Source: Eubacterium xylanophilum ATCC 35991
Lineage (GTDB): Bacteria > Bacillota > Clostridia > Lachnospirales > Lachnospiraceae
Assembly (NCBI RefSeq): GCF_000518685.1
Contig: NZ_JAEB01000001.1
Span: 248,001 to 312,000 of the forward strand
Length of the DNA: 64,000 nucleotides
Direction of reading: 5' to 3'
Made by a program: the position numbers and the translations under genes. The notes beneath the pieces are model-generated. The model had not been told where the DNA came from. It was given only the letters and a program-made list of their open reading frames with translations, and did not search any database. This document shows positions 51,982 through 60,865 of the stretch, piece by piece. Every line of letters begins with the position of its first letter. Position 1 is the stretch's first letter.

Positions 51982-52968
51982 ATGGATATCGGAATAGATT
52001 TGGGTACAGCGAGTATCCTTGTATATGTCAAAGGGCGTGGAGTTGTATTAAAAGAGCCTAGCGTGGTTGCATTTGACCGCGATACCAATAGAATTATGGC
52101 CATCGGGGAAGATGCCAGATTGATGCTCGGTAGAACGCCGGGAAATATTGTGGCAGTCAGACCTTTGCGTCAGGGTGTTATCTCAGACTATTCTGTTACT
52201 GAGAAGATGCTCAAGTATTTTATTCAGAAATCAGTGGGAAAGCAGAGATTCCGCAAGCCGCTTATCAGTATCTGTGTTCCAAGTGGAGTTACAGAAGTTG
52301 AGAGAAAAGCGGTAGAGGATGCTGCATTCCAGGCTGGTGCAAGAGATGTTAAGATTATCGAGGAACCGATTGCTGCAGCTATTGGTGCCGGAATCGACAT
52401 CGCTAAGCCATGTGGAAATATGATTGTAGATATCGGTGGAGGAACATCTGATATTGCGGTTATTTCTCTTGGTGGAACTGTTGTCAGTACATCAATTAAG
52501 ATTGCGGGAGATGACTTTGATGACGCAATCGTTAGATATATGAGAAAGAAGCACAATCTGCTTATCGGTGAGCGAACAGCGGAGGATATCAAGATTCGAA
52601 TTGGATCTGCTTATCCACGTCCGGAAGTTGAGACAGTAGATGTGCGCGGACGTAATCTGGTTACAGGTTTGCCAAAGACCATTACAGTTACGTCTGAGGA
52701 AACTGAAGAGGCACTTAGAGATGCGACATTCCAGATTGTAGATGCTGTTCACAGTGTTCTCGAGAAGACTCCGCCGGAACTTGCGGCAGATATCGCAGAC
52801 AGAGGTATCGTACTCACCGGAGGAGGAAGCTTGTTATATGGCCTTGAGGAATTGATCGAGAGCAGAACAGGTATTACAACGATGACAGCTGAGGAGCCTA
52901 TGACAGCCGTTGCCATAGGAACTGGTAAGTATGTCGAATTCTTAAGTGGAGGAAACGGCCAAGACTAG
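51982..52968 (+). CDS. mbl: MreB/Mbl-type actin homologue
   Basis: About 328 residues from the ATG at 51982, which has AGGAGG upstream; the frame opens earlier inside the maturase gene. Actin-fold motifs: IGIDLGTASILVYVKGRGVV (phosphate 1), ISVCVP-like ISICVPSGVTEVERKAV, IIEEPIAAAIGAGI, NMIVDIGGGTSDIAVISLGG (phosphate 2) and GIVLTGGGSLLYGL. MreB family filaments direct side-wall synthesis and rod shape. The location immediately before two flagellar genes matches the mbl-flhO-flhP order of Bacillus, so Mbl is my preferred name; mreB would be equally fair. Confidence 0.92.
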   Translation: MDIGIDLGTASILVYVKGRGVVLKEPSVVAFDRDTNRIMAIGEDARLMLGRTPGNIVAVRPLRQGVISDYSVTEKMLKYFIQKSVGKQRFRKPLISICVPSGVTEVERKAVEDAAFQAGARDVKIIEEPIAAAIGAGIDIAKPCGNMIVDIGGGTSDIAVISLGGTVVSTSIKIAGDDFDDAIVRYMRKKHNLLIGERTAEDIKIRIGSAYPRPEVETVDVRGRNLVTGLPKTITVTSEETEEALRDATFQIVDAVHSVLEKTPPELAADIADRGIVLTGGGSLLYGLEELIESRTGITTMTAEEPMTAVAIGTGKYVEFLSGGNGQD

Positions 52969-52979
52969 GAGGGAAGCCT

Positions 52980-53759
52980 ATGCTAAGAGGTCTCTATACC
53001 GGTTGGACCGGAATGGTCAATGAACAGAAAAGACTAGATGTTGTTTCTCATAATTTGGCCAATGCCGACACCCTTGGTTACAAGGCGGAGAGTGTCAGCA
53101 GTCAGGCATTTGACAAGATGCTTACAATTAAGATAAGAGATGGATCTCAGGCTTACCACAACCAGGCCATCGGCAAGATGAGCTTGGGAGTAAAAGTGGG
53201 TGAGACGTTTACCGATTATTCTCAGGGTTCACTTAGAGAAACGGGAAATACGTTTGACCTTGCTTTGAGTGGAAAAGGATTTTTTGCTATTAAGTATACT
53301 AATTCAGAGGGAGACGAGTCCGTGAGATATACGCGAGACGGAAGTTTTCAGCTGACAAAAGATGGTTATCTTGTAGATACAGAAGGTAATCGAGTGCAGG
53401 GAGAAAATGGGAATATTCAGATTGATCCAAGCTCCACTAATGTGGCGATAGGGCGCGACGGAAGTATATTTGTCGACAATGAGAATGTGGACACTATTAA
53501 GGTCGTGGATTTTGAGGACTATGATTATGTAGTTAAGCTTGGAGACAACATGTATACAGTTGTGGACGGAGCCAAGGAAACCGAGGCTGCAACCGATGTT
53601 CTGCAGGGATATACAGAGCAATCCAATGTAAATGTTGTATCTGAGATGGTTGATATGATTACCATCACAAGAGCGTATGATACCAATCAGCGCGTTATGA
53701 AGTCAATCGATTCCATGCTTGACAAGGCAGTTAATCAGGTTGGCAGATTGGGAAGCTAA
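52980..53759 (+). CDS. flagellar rod/hook-basal body protein (FlhO/FlgF-like)
   Basis: 259 residues. It begins MLRGLYTGWTGMVNEQKRLDVVSHNLANADTLGYK, the signature of flagellar rod and hook proteins, and ends with YTEQSNVNVVSEMVDMITITRAYDTNQRVMKSIDSMLDKA, the FlgG/FlgE C-terminal motif. The middle has the hook-basal beta domain (SGKGFFAIKYTNSEGDESVRYTRDGSFQL). It builds part of the distal rod in the envelope after export by the flagellar secretion apparatus. It lies 11 nt after mbl. Confidence 0.93.
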   Translation: MLRGLYTGWTGMVNEQKRLDVVSHNLANADTLGYKAESVSSQAFDKMLTIKIRDGSQAYHNQAIGKMSLGVKVGETFTDYSQGSLRETGNTFDLALSGKGFFAIKYTNSEGDESVRYTRDGSFQLTKDGYLVDTEGNRVQGENGNIQIDPSSTNVAIGRDGSIFVDNENVDTIKVVDFEDYDYVVKLGDNMYTVVDGAKETEAATDVLQGYTEQSNVNVVSEMVDMITITRAYDTNQRVMKSIDSMLDKAVNQVGRLGS

Positions 53760-53848
53760 TGTTTAACTGTATGATGTAAAGTAAAATGTGATAAATGTCG
53801 ATATAATTTTGAGACATTGTGTTATATTTTCGTTTAGGGGGAATGCTT

Positions 53849-54658
53849 ATGATGCGTTCATTGTGGACTGCAGCTTCCGGAATGGCAGCGCAGCAGACAA
53901 ATTTGGATACTATTTCAAATAATTTATCAAATATAAATACAACGGGATACAAGACAGAGGCTGTCAACTTTAAATCATTGATTTATCAAACTTTGCAGCA
54001 AAAGTCTTATGATAGCAAAGGTGAGCCAAAGCCTGTAAGTGCACAGGTTGGATTGGGAGTTAGAAGCTCTGCGATTGTATCTGATTTTACACAGGGAGCA
54101 TTGCTTGAATCAAAGGGAAAGTTCGATTATGCGATTCAGGGCGAGGGATTTTTCATGGTGAGAACCGGCGATGGAAGTGTTGGATATACCAGAAATGGTA
54201 ATTTCAATGTGAGCCTTACATCGAATGGTATGGCTCTCACAGACAGTGCGGGAAATCCAGTACTCAACACTCAGGGGCAGCCGATTATATTCCCAAAGAA
54301 CATTGACTCGTCAAAGCTCTCAATTGATATGAATGGTGGATTTGCTTATCCTGATGCCAATAACAATGCTAGGCCTCTTGGAATACAGATAGGTCTTGCT
54401 ACTTTTCCAAACCCTGCGGGCTTGGAGAGAACTTCAGATACTATTCTCAAGGAGACAGCGGCTTCAGGAACATTTACTATTTCACAGGCGTCAGCACTTG
54501 GATCCAAGGTGGTTTCGGGATATCTCGAGGGATCTAATGTACAAGCTGCAGATGAGATGGTTAATATGATTATTGCGCAGCGTGCATATGAGATGAACTC
54601 TAAGGCTATACACGCTTCAGATGAGATGTTGCAGACGGCTAATAACTTGAGAAACTAA
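53849..54658 (+). CDS. flagellar rod/hook-basal body protein (FlhP/FlgG-like)
   Basis: About 269 residues from the ATG at 53849 (GGGGG upstream; other in-frame ATGs at 53843 and 53852 are possible). N-terminal MMRSLWTAASGMAAQQTNLDTISNNLSNINTTGYK and C-terminal LEGSNVQAADEMVNMIIAQRAYEMNSKAIHASDEML are FlgG-type signatures. It assembles the distal rod with the preceding gene's product. The two genes are paralogues in tandem. Confidence 0.94.
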   Translation: MMRSLWTAASGMAAQQTNLDTISNNLSNINTTGYKTEAVNFKSLIYQTLQQKSYDSKGEPKPVSAQVGLGVRSSAIVSDFTQGALLESKGKFDYAIQGEGFFMVRTGDGSVGYTRNGNFNVSLTSNGMALTDSAGNPVLNTQGQPIIFPKNIDSSKLSIDMNGGFAYPDANNNARPLGIQIGLATFPNPAGLERTSDTILKETAASGTFTISQASALGSKVVSGYLEGSNVQAADEMVNMIIAQRAYEMNSKAIHASDEMLQTANNLRN

Positions 54659-54688
54659 TTAGAAATACATAATTAGGAGTGATTAATT

Positions 54689-55072
54689 ATGGCAATTTCA
54701 GTAAGTGATTTATATAGCAGCTTGGGCAGTGGGACTATTGCTCCCGGCACTATTGCGAGCACAAGCAACGCGGAACATTTGACAAGTCAAATCGAAAATG
54801 CTCAGACTGATTTGCAAGCTAAAGAAGCATGTGAACAATTTGAAGCCTATCTGATTCAGCAGATGTTTAAGTCCATGGAGGAATCCACGAAGGCGCTGAC
54901 AAGCGATGATGAAGAGAGCGATAGTGACGATTATGTCGATATGTTTAGCGACAATATGTATCAGGAAATAGCGGAGAATATGGTGGCTAATGGCGGTGGA
55001 TTGGGTATAGCGAAGATGCTTTACGAGTCCATGGAGAGAAATGGCCAGATAGAAGGAAGTAAAGAATTATAA
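54689..55072 (+). CDS. flagellar rod-binding protein (FlgJ N-terminal type)
   Basis: 127 residues. The C-terminal half reads ACEQFEAYLIQQMFKSMEESTKAL and MFSDNMYQEIAENMVANGGGLGIAKMLYESM, the rod-binding domain of FlgJ. No peptidoglycan hydrolase domain is attached, as is common in Firmicutes. It acts as a scaffold for rod assembly. It follows the FlgG-type gene after 30 nt and is 3 nt from recD2. Confidence 0.92.
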   Translation: MAISVSDLYSSLGSGTIAPGTIASTSNAEHLTSQIENAQTDLQAKEACEQFEAYLIQQMFKSMEESTKALTSDDEESDSDDYVDMFSDNMYQEIAENMVANGGGLGIAKMLYESMERNGQIEGSKEL

Positions 55073-55075
55073 TCT

Positions 55076-57313
55076 ATGGAACAGCGACAAGGTTATGTAG
55101 AACATATTATTTTTAGAAATACAGAAAATGGATATACAGTTTTTGAGTTGGCCTGTCAGGATGAAGACGGGGAATACTTAGAAACATGCGTAGGAAACTT
55201 CCCCTTTATCAATGAGGGGGAGTATCTCTTGTTATGGGGAAATATCACCCACCATCCAACATATGATGATCAATTTAAGGTTACGAAGAGTGAAGTGAAG
55301 GAACCGGAGGATGCCGTTGCTATGCAGAGGTATCTTTCTTCTGGTGTCATAAAAGGCATTGGAGCGGGGTTAGCTAAGAGGATAGTTGACATGTTCGGCG
55401 ACAGAACATTTGAAATTATCGAAAAGGAACCTGAGAGATTAGCGGAAGTAAAGGGAATAAGCAAGAGAAAAGCGACGGAAGTCTATGAAGCTTTCGAGGA
55501 AAAAAAAGAAACAAGAGAGGCATTTATATTTCTTCAAAAGTATGGTATTTCCAATCAATTAGCAGCTAAAATATATGATAAATACAAGGGAAATGTATAT
55601 GATATTATACAGAATAATCCTTACAAATTATCCGAAGACATCAGAGGTATTGGGTTTAAAATAGCAGATGATATAGCTGCCAAAATAGGCTTTGATGTCA
55701 ATTCGATATTTAGGATTAAGGCCGGGATAATATATGCGTTGGAAAATGAAATATCCAATGGACATATATTTATACCCGAGGTGGAACTCTGCAAAAAAAG
55801 TGTGGAGATTCTCGCCGTTCCCCTTGAAAGAATAATGGAAACAATAGAAAAAATGATAATTGATAAAGACTTGATTAAGGACAATGAAGATGTATATCTA
55901 CCGGTTCTCTATTATGGTGAGATGGGAGTTGCGAGGATGCTCTGTGATCTGGATCAAGTCTCATATCAGTTTGATGAGAGTCTGGAGAGGATGATTCAGG
56001 ATTCACAGGGAATAGATGGAATTTTTCTGGACGAGAACCAGCTTGATGCTGTTCGAGAGTCTCTCGTAAAGGGAGTTCTGGTGATTACGGGAGGACCGGG
56101 AACGGGAAAAACAACAACTATAAACCGTATTATCAAGATGCTTGAAGCTCAAGGGGAGTCCATACTTTTGGCGGCGCCAACAGGACGTGCGGCCAAGAGG
56201 CTCAGCGAGACCACGAATAGAGAGGCGCAGACAATACACAGGTTGCTCGAATACAATGGCGCGGGGCTCGAGAGTAACAGTGACAGTTATTCCAATGACA
56301 ATAAGGGACTATTTGCCCGCAATGAGTTTAACAAACTGGAGTCGGATGTAATAATAATTGACGAGATGTCTATGGTGGATATATTTCTCTTCTCCAGCCT
56401 GCTGAAGGCGATACCTGTGGGGACGAGACTGATTCTCGTAGGTGATGTGAATCAGCTTCCGAGCGTTGGCCCCGGAAATGTTTTGAGAGATATTATTGAT
56501 TCGAAAATATTCAGCGTGGTTAGGTTGGAACAGATATTTAGGCAGGCGGCCATGAGTGATATTGTGGTGGGGGCCCATGACATCAACAAGGGTCGAATTC
56601 CGAAGCTCAACAACGACAGCAAAGATTTTTTCTGTTTGGAGCAGGACAATAGCCATGATGTTTTGGGTGTGGCACTCACTCTTGTTAGGGACAAGATGCC
56701 GGCCTATGTTGACTGTACACCATTTGATGTCCAAGTGCTCACTCCTATGAAGAAGGGAGAAACCGGCCTCATAAAGTGCAACGAAGTTTTACAGAGATAT
56801 ATTAATCCGCCTTCCAAATCCAAGGCGGAGATGGAGTACAGAGACAACATATTCCGAGTTGGGGATAAGGTGATGCAGACCAAGAATAATTATCAAATCC
56901 GCTGGCAGATTGAGGGGTATAATGGCATAGTGATAGAGGATGGAACCGGAATATTTAACGGAGACATGGGAGTTGTGGACTCGGTTGATCTGTTCAACAA
57001 GGAGATGACGGTTATATTCGATGACGAGAAGAAGGTAACGTATACAATGGCCAATATGGACGAGTTGGAGCTTGCATATGCCATTACTATCCATAAGTCC
57101 CAGGGAAGCGAGTATCCTGCTGTGGTTATTCCTATCATGGGAGGCCCCAAGATGCTTATGAACAGAAATCTTCTCTATACGGCGGTGACGAGGGGGAAGA
57201 AGTGTGTTATCCTTGTGGGAAACAAAAATGCCATAATAGAGATGATCAATAATCAGAACGAGAGAAAACGTTATTCTTCGCTGAAGAAGAGGATTCTCGA
57301 GGTAAAAAATTAA
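55076..57313 (+). CDS. recD2: RecD2-type SF1 helicase
   Basis: 745 residues, the usual size. An N-terminal OB-like domain (YVEHIIFRNTENGYTVFEL) and helix-hairpin-helix units precede the motor core: Walker A GGPGTGKTTT near residue 337, AAPTGRAAKRL, DEMSMVD, GDVNQLPSVGPG, and the C-terminal AITIHKSQGSEYPAV and LLYTAVTRGKK motifs. RecD2 is a 5'-3' DNA helicase that acts in repair without RecBC. The start is only 3 nt after the preceding stop, and its Shine-Dalgarno is weak, which suggests translational coupling. Confidence 0.94.
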   Translation: MEQRQGYVEHIIFRNTENGYTVFELACQDEDGEYLETCVGNFPFINEGEYLLLWGNITHHPTYDDQFKVTKSEVKEPEDAVAMQRYLSSGVIKGIGAGLAKRIVDMFGDRTFEIIEKEPERLAEVKGISKRKATEVYEAFEEKKETREAFIFLQKYGISNQLAAKIYDKYKGNVYDIIQNNPYKLSEDIRGIGFKIADDIAAKIGFDVNSIFRIKAGIIYALENEISNGHIFIPEVELCKKSVEILAVPLERIMETIEKMIIDKDLIKDNEDVYLPVLYYGEMGVARMLCDLDQVSYQFDESLERMIQDSQGIDGIFLDENQLDAVRESLVKGVLVITGGPGTGKTTTINRIIKMLEAQGESILLAAPTGRAAKRLSETTNREAQTIHRLLEYNGAGLESNSDSYSNDNKGLFARNEFNKLESDVIIIDEMSMVDIFLFSSLLKAIPVGTRLILVGDVNQLPSVGPGNVLRDIIDSKIFSVVRLEQIFRQAAMSDIVVGAHDINKGRIPKLNNDSKDFFCLEQDNSHDVLGVALTLVRDKMPAYVDCTPFDVQVLTPMKKGETGLIKCNEVLQRYINPPSKSKAEMEYRDNIFRVGDKVMQTKNNYQIRWQIEGYNGIVIEDGTGIFNGDMGVVDSVDLFNKEMTVIFDDEKKVTYTMANMDELELAYAITIHKSQGSEYPAVVIPIMGGPKMLMNRNLLYTAVTRGKKCVILVGNKNAIIEMINNQNERKRYSSLKKRILEVKN

Positions 57314-57362
57314 GATTGAAAAAGAGTGTATATTTTGGTAGAATAAATAAAAGAGGGTAAAG

Positions 57363-58079
57363 GTGGAAAGATTACTAAGAATACTTTATACGCCACGTTG
57401 TGTTGTTTGTGGCAAATCTCTCGGTTTGCGAGGCCTTCAGGAGCTATGTGAGGGCTGCAGAGACAAGGTGAAAATAGTCCGTGGACCGAGATGCATGCAT
57501 TGTTCTAAGCCAATATATGATGATGAGCAGGAGTTTTGCGGAGATTGCAGAGATCATGCAAGTCAGATCGAAAGTGGCATGGCATTGCTTGAATACAATG
57601 AGGCTGCGAGGAAGATCGTAGCTAGATTTAAGTATGAAGGGGATTTGGATTGCGGAATATTTTTCACCGACAGAATGGTTGATGAACTACGAAGTTGGAT
57701 AGAGCAAGTTAATCCAGATATTATAATCCCGGTTCCGGTACATCGAACACGTTTGAGGTACCGTGGGTTTAACCAAGCTGAGGTAATGGCGCGGCGGATT
57801 GGCGAGAGGATGGACATCCCCGTTGATTCTGTGTCTCTCAGGCGCATCAGCAAGACGCTTCCGCAGAAGAATCTTGACAGGAATCTGAGGTATTCTAATC
57901 TCAGAAAATCCTTAGAGGTGGATGAAAAGTTTTCTTGCAGTGGCCAGAAGAGAGTTCTCCTTGTGGATGATATTTATACCACCGGGGCGACACTAGAAGC
58001 TTGTGCGTCAGTGCTAAAGCAAAATGGAGCAACCCAAGTCAATTCGATATGTATGTGCATTGGTTGTGGAGATGTTTGA
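57363..58079 (+). CDS. ComF-family phosphoribosyltransferase-like protein
   Basis: 238 residues from a GTG. A zinc-ribbon-like N-terminus (TPRCVVCGKSLG, CEGCRDKV, CMHCSKPI, CGDCRDH) precedes a PRTase domain with PVHRTRLRYRGFNQAE, SLRRISKTLPQKNLDRNLR and the PRPP loop VLLVDDIYTTGATL. ComF proteins act in DNA uptake during competence in model species; the true reaction is uncertain. The gene follows recD2 and precedes a YvyF-like gene, an order similar to the B. subtilis comF-yvyF region. Confidence 0.9.
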   Translation: MERLLRILYTPRCVVCGKSLGLRGLQELCEGCRDKVKIVRGPRCMHCSKPIYDDEQEFCGDCRDHASQIESGMALLEYNEAARKIVARFKYEGDLDCGIFFTDRMVDELRSWIEQVNPDIIIPVPVHRTRLRYRGFNQAEVMARRIGERMDIPVDSVSLRRISKTLPQKNLDRNLRYSNLRKSLEVDEKFSCSGQKRVLLVDDIYTTGATLEACASVLKQNGATQVNSICMCIGCGDV

Positions 58080-58106
58080 ATTTGTGCACTAAGGAGGATG
58101 ATTGTT

Positions 58107-58508
58107 ATGGATCTTGCTACATGTAGAAAATGCGGTAAATTGTTCAATTATATTCACGGCGAACGACTTTGCCCGAATTGCATCAAGGAAACAGAAGAAA
58201 AGTTTAAACAAGTTAAGAAGTATGTTTACGACAATCCGACTGCCGGAATTGATAAGATTTCTCAGGATAATGATGTTTCTGTCAGACAGATTAAGAAGTG
58301 GGTTCGCGAGGAGAGATTGGTATTTTCTCAGGATTCACCTATAGGAATTGAGTGTGAGATGTGTGGACAGACCATCAAGACGGGAAGGTATTGTATGGAT
58401 TGCGCTACCAAGATTCGCAAGGGATTGGCTATGCCAAGACCGTCGAGAGAATTGGATATTCCAGCACCTAACACCAGAGAGAATAGAATGAGATTTATGA
58501 AGAACTAG
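58107..58508 (+). CDS. YvyF-like flagellar-operon zinc-finger protein
   Basis: About 133 residues from the ATG at 58107 (GGAGG 9 nt upstream; an ATG at 58098 touches that site). A zinc-ribbon pair CRKCGKLF and CPNC near the N-terminus, a helix-turn-helix-like middle (GIDKISQDNDVSVRQIKKWVREER) and a second pair CEMCGQTI and CMDCATKI. The layout matches the YvyF/TIGR03826 family found at the head of late flagellar operons. Here the flagellar genes that usually follow (flgM, flgN, flgK) are absent; a leader and a GT2 gene come next. Confidence 0.85.
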   Translation: MDLATCRKCGKLFNYIHGERLCPNCIKETEEKFKQVKKYVYDNPTAGIDKISQDNDVSVRQIKKWVREERLVFSQDSPIGIECEMCGQTIKTGRYCMDCATKIRKGLAMPRPSRELDIPAPNTRENRMRFMKN

Positions 58509-58516
58509 AAGTTTGC

Positions 58517-58585
58517 GCAGAGGCTTATGACCTCGAGAGAGCCCGGGAAGCAGGTGGCTTGGGCCATTAGCACATAACCTGAATC
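58517..58585 (+). ncRNA. candidate structured leader before the GT2 gene
   Basis: In the 86-nt gap GAGG/CCTC forms a hairpin whose loop CTTATGA contains TTATG, complementary to CATAA (58573-58577) downstream. Between them GCCC and GGGC form another stem around GGGAAGCAGGTGGCTT. The loop-to-downstream pairing makes a pseudoknot possible. I could not match it to a known riboswitch class. Its function is unknown. Confidence 0.3.
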
Positions 58586-58594
58586 GGTAGAAAA

Positions 58595-59614
58595 ATGAAA
58601 TTATTAACAGTTGCAATTCCGTGTTATAACTCGGAAGAATATATGTTGAATGCAATAAATAGCGCATTAGTAGGTGGGGATGATGTAGAAATACTCGTTA
58701 TTGATGACGGTTCTACAAAGGACAATACAGCTAAGATTGCAGATGAATGTGAAGCTAAGTACCCGGGAATTGTGAAGGCAATTCACCAGGAAAATGGCGG
58801 ACATGGAGAAGCAGTTAACGCCGGTATTAGAAATGCAACGGGACTCTATTATAAAGTTCTTGATAGCGATGATTGGCTTGATAAAGACGCTTTGATAAAA
58901 GTAATTGATAAGATTAAGGAGTTTGTTCAAGAGGGAATTAAAGTAGATATGATTCTTGCAAACTATGTATATGAGAAGCCAAGTGAACATAAGCACAAGG
59001 CGATTGATTATGCAGATGCATTCCCGGTGGACAAGGTATTTAGGTGGAGCGATACCAAGAAACTCAAAATCAGTCAGAATATTTTGATGCATTCGGTAAT
59101 ATACAGGACTAAGCTTTTGAGAGATTGCGGTTTAGAGTTGCCTAAGCATACATTTTACGTTGATAATATCTTCGTATATGTACCACTTCCACATGTAAAA
59201 ACTATGTATTACATGAATGAAAATCTCTATAGATATTATATTGGACGTGAGGATCAATCGGTCAATGAAAAGGTCATGATTAGTCGAATAGATCAGCAGA
59301 TTAGAGTCAATAAGATAATGATCGATGAGATAAGAATTATGAGAATACATGACAAAAAATTGCGCGATTATATGATCAAATATCTCACTATGATGATGAC
59401 GGTCAGCTCCGTATTTCTCATCAAAGAGGGAAGTCGAGAGAGTATCGACAAGAAGAAAGAACTCTGGCATTATCTCAAGGAAAAGGACAAGGTGGTTGCC
59501 AGAAAGGTAAATATGCAAGCTCTGAGCGGTCCTATGCATCTCAGGGGAAAAGCAGGACGAAAATTGATTGTGTGGGGATATTCCATCGCAAGAAAGATAT
59601 ATGGATTTAATTAA
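58595..59614 (+). CDS. family 2 glycosyltransferase
   Basis: 339 residues. A GT-A fold: LLTVAIPCYNSEEYMLNAINSAL, VEILVIDDGSTKDNTAKIA, NGGHGEAVNAGIRNATG and VLDSDDWLD with the DxD-type metal site. The C-terminal part (about 230-339) is helical and basic. It transfers a sugar from a nucleotide donor to an unknown acceptor. The Shine-Dalgarno is poor, perhaps in keeping with control by the preceding leader. It ends at a terminator shared with the convergent prmA gene. Confidence 0.9.
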   Translation: MKLLTVAIPCYNSEEYMLNAINSALVGGDDVEILVIDDGSTKDNTAKIADECEAKYPGIVKAIHQENGGHGEAVNAGIRNATGLYYKVLDSDDWLDKDALIKVIDKIKEFVQEGIKVDMILANYVYEKPSEHKHKAIDYADAFPVDKVFRWSDTKKLKISQNILMHSVIYRTKLLRDCGLELPKHTFYVDNIFVYVPLPHVKTMYYMNENLYRYYIGREDQSVNEKVMISRIDQQIRVNKIMIDEIRIMRIHDKKLRDYMIKYLTMMMTVSSVFLIKEGSRESIDKKKELWHYLKEKDKVVARKVNMQALSGPMHLRGKAGRKLIVWGYSIARKIYGFN

Positions 59615-59648
59615 AAAAAACTGTCGGGCAGTGCTCGACAGTTTTTTT
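59614..59648. terminator. bidirectional terminator
   Basis: A run of A then CTGTCG (to 59626), a 9-nt loop and CGACAG followed by a run of T (59636-59648). It works in both directions between the GT2 and prmA genes. Confidence 0.92.
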
Positions 59649-59654
59649 AAAATT

Positions 59655-59671
59655 ATGCTGGTCTTACAAGC
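59655..59671. repeat. half copy of the GCTGGTCTTACAAGC repeat at the end of prmA
   Basis: ATGCTGGTCTTACAAGC matches the left half of the palindromes at 41900 and 43038 over 16 nt. On the minus strand it includes the prmA stop codon and the last two codons. The right half of the palindrome is replaced by other sequence. Confidence 0.6.
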
Positions 59672-60677
59672 GCTTTGCAACGAAGCAAACCCACTCATTT
59701 AATTCGTGCTTATCTATAACCTCAAATCCGTTGGCAACCAGCGCATTCTCCACTTCGTCAGCTTTGGTGTCAAGAATTCCGGAGGAGATAAATATTCCGC
59801 CTTTCTTGAGGTGCTTTGGAACGATTGCAGACAGCGGAATGATGACATCTGCTAATATATTGGCGATGACAATATCATTGTCTGCTCTTACTTTATCACT
59901 AATATTTTCATCGGCTACCGGCGCCTTGAAAGTATAGGAGTGATCAGTTGCCTCGCCGTTTATCAAATCCCCTGTATATACTTCGAATTTCTCTCTTGGT
60001 ACAGAATTCTTATCCAGATTTTCGGCGGCGACTTTTGTGGCATCGGGATCGATGTCAGTTGCGATGACATGTCTTGCTCCGAGTTTTGCCGCTGCGATGG
60101 CAAGGATTCCGGTTCCGCAACCGACGTCCAGAACCTGCTTGTCGGAACATTTTACCTGGGAGAGAGCTTTGATACAAAGCATCGTCGTCTCGTGAGTTCC
60201 GGTTCCAAAAGCCATTCCCGGATCAATCTCAATGACAATATCTGACTCGCTATTGTAGTCAGATACCTCGTCTGCGTCCTCCCAGCTTGGCTTGACTATT
60301 ATGTTTGAAGATGCTCGGAAGGGCTTGAAAAATGTCTTCCAATTGTTCATCCAATCCTTGTCCTCGGTTTCCGATACGTCAATTGTTCCCGCACCTATGT
60401 TGGTATAAGGGGAAATCTCTGAGAGAATATCGTTAACTTTTTTTAGTATTTCTTCTTTGTTGCAATCTTGTGGTTCGATATAAAAATTGACTTTTGCCGT
60501 ACCGTCATTGTCCACCGGATCGGGCAAAATGTCCACAAACATCTGGCTTTTTTCTTCTTCTGTCAGAGGGATGTTATCATCGACTTCGATTCCCTCAATC
60601 CCCGCTTCATCCAGCATATAGCTGAGAAGGTCAACTGCATCATTGTGCGTGTTTATAGTAAACTTTATCCACTTCAA
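59664..60677 (-). CDS. prmA: ribosomal protein L11 methyltransferase
   Basis: About 337 residues from the TTG at 60677, which has GGAGG 8 nt upstream and gives the usual family start MKW. The frame opens five codons earlier at another TTG that overlaps this site. PrmA trimethylates ribosomal protein L11. SAM-binding motifs: PGMAFGTGTHETTMLC, VLDVGCGTGILAIAAAKLGA, ATDIDPDATKVAAENL, DIVIANILADVI and GGIFISSGILD. It runs leftward with its own promoter. Its last codons overlap a REP-like repeat. Confidence 0.95.
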   Translation of the reverse strand: MKWIKFTINTHNDAVDLLSYMLDEAGIEGIEVDDNIPLTEEEKSQMFVDILPDPVDNDGTAKVNFYIEPQDCNKEEILKKVNDILSEISPYTNIGAGTIDVSETEDKDWMNNWKTFFKPFRASSNIIVKPSWEDADEVSDYNSESDIVIEIDPGMAFGTGTHETTMLCIKALSQVKCSDKQVLDVGCGTGILAIAAAKLGARHVIATDIDPDATKVAAENLDKNSVPREKFEVYTGDLINGEATDHSYTFKAPVADENISDKVRADNDIVIANILADVIIPLSAIVPKHLKKGGIFISSGILDTKADEVENALVANGFEVIDKHELNEWVCFVAKRL

Positions 60678-60712
60678 TTTAGCTTCCTCCAAAATGAAAA
60701 TTTTATGAAATT

Positions 60713-60741
60713 ATAGTAGCATTTAAAAATGGGTTTGTCAA
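60713..60741 (-). promoter_or_regulatory. promoter of prmA
   Basis: On the minus strand TTGACA (60741-60736), a 17-nt spacer and TACTAT (60718-60713). Confidence 0.75.
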
Positions 60742-60801
60742 CGGCGCGGTTGTGTGCGTAAAATGCTTGATGAGACAATGTGAAGAATAATTAGAAACCC
60801 C

Positions 60802-60830
60802 TTGATGATTTTGCCAAAATGTGCTATACT
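60802..60830 (+). promoter_or_regulatory. promoter of secDF
   Basis: TTGATG (60802-60807), a 17-nt spacer and TATACT (60825-60830), 36 nt before the secDF start; divergent to the prmA promoter. Confidence 0.7.
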
Positions 60831-60865
60831 AGTTAGGTATTTTTTAAGAAAAGGAGACGTTCTCA

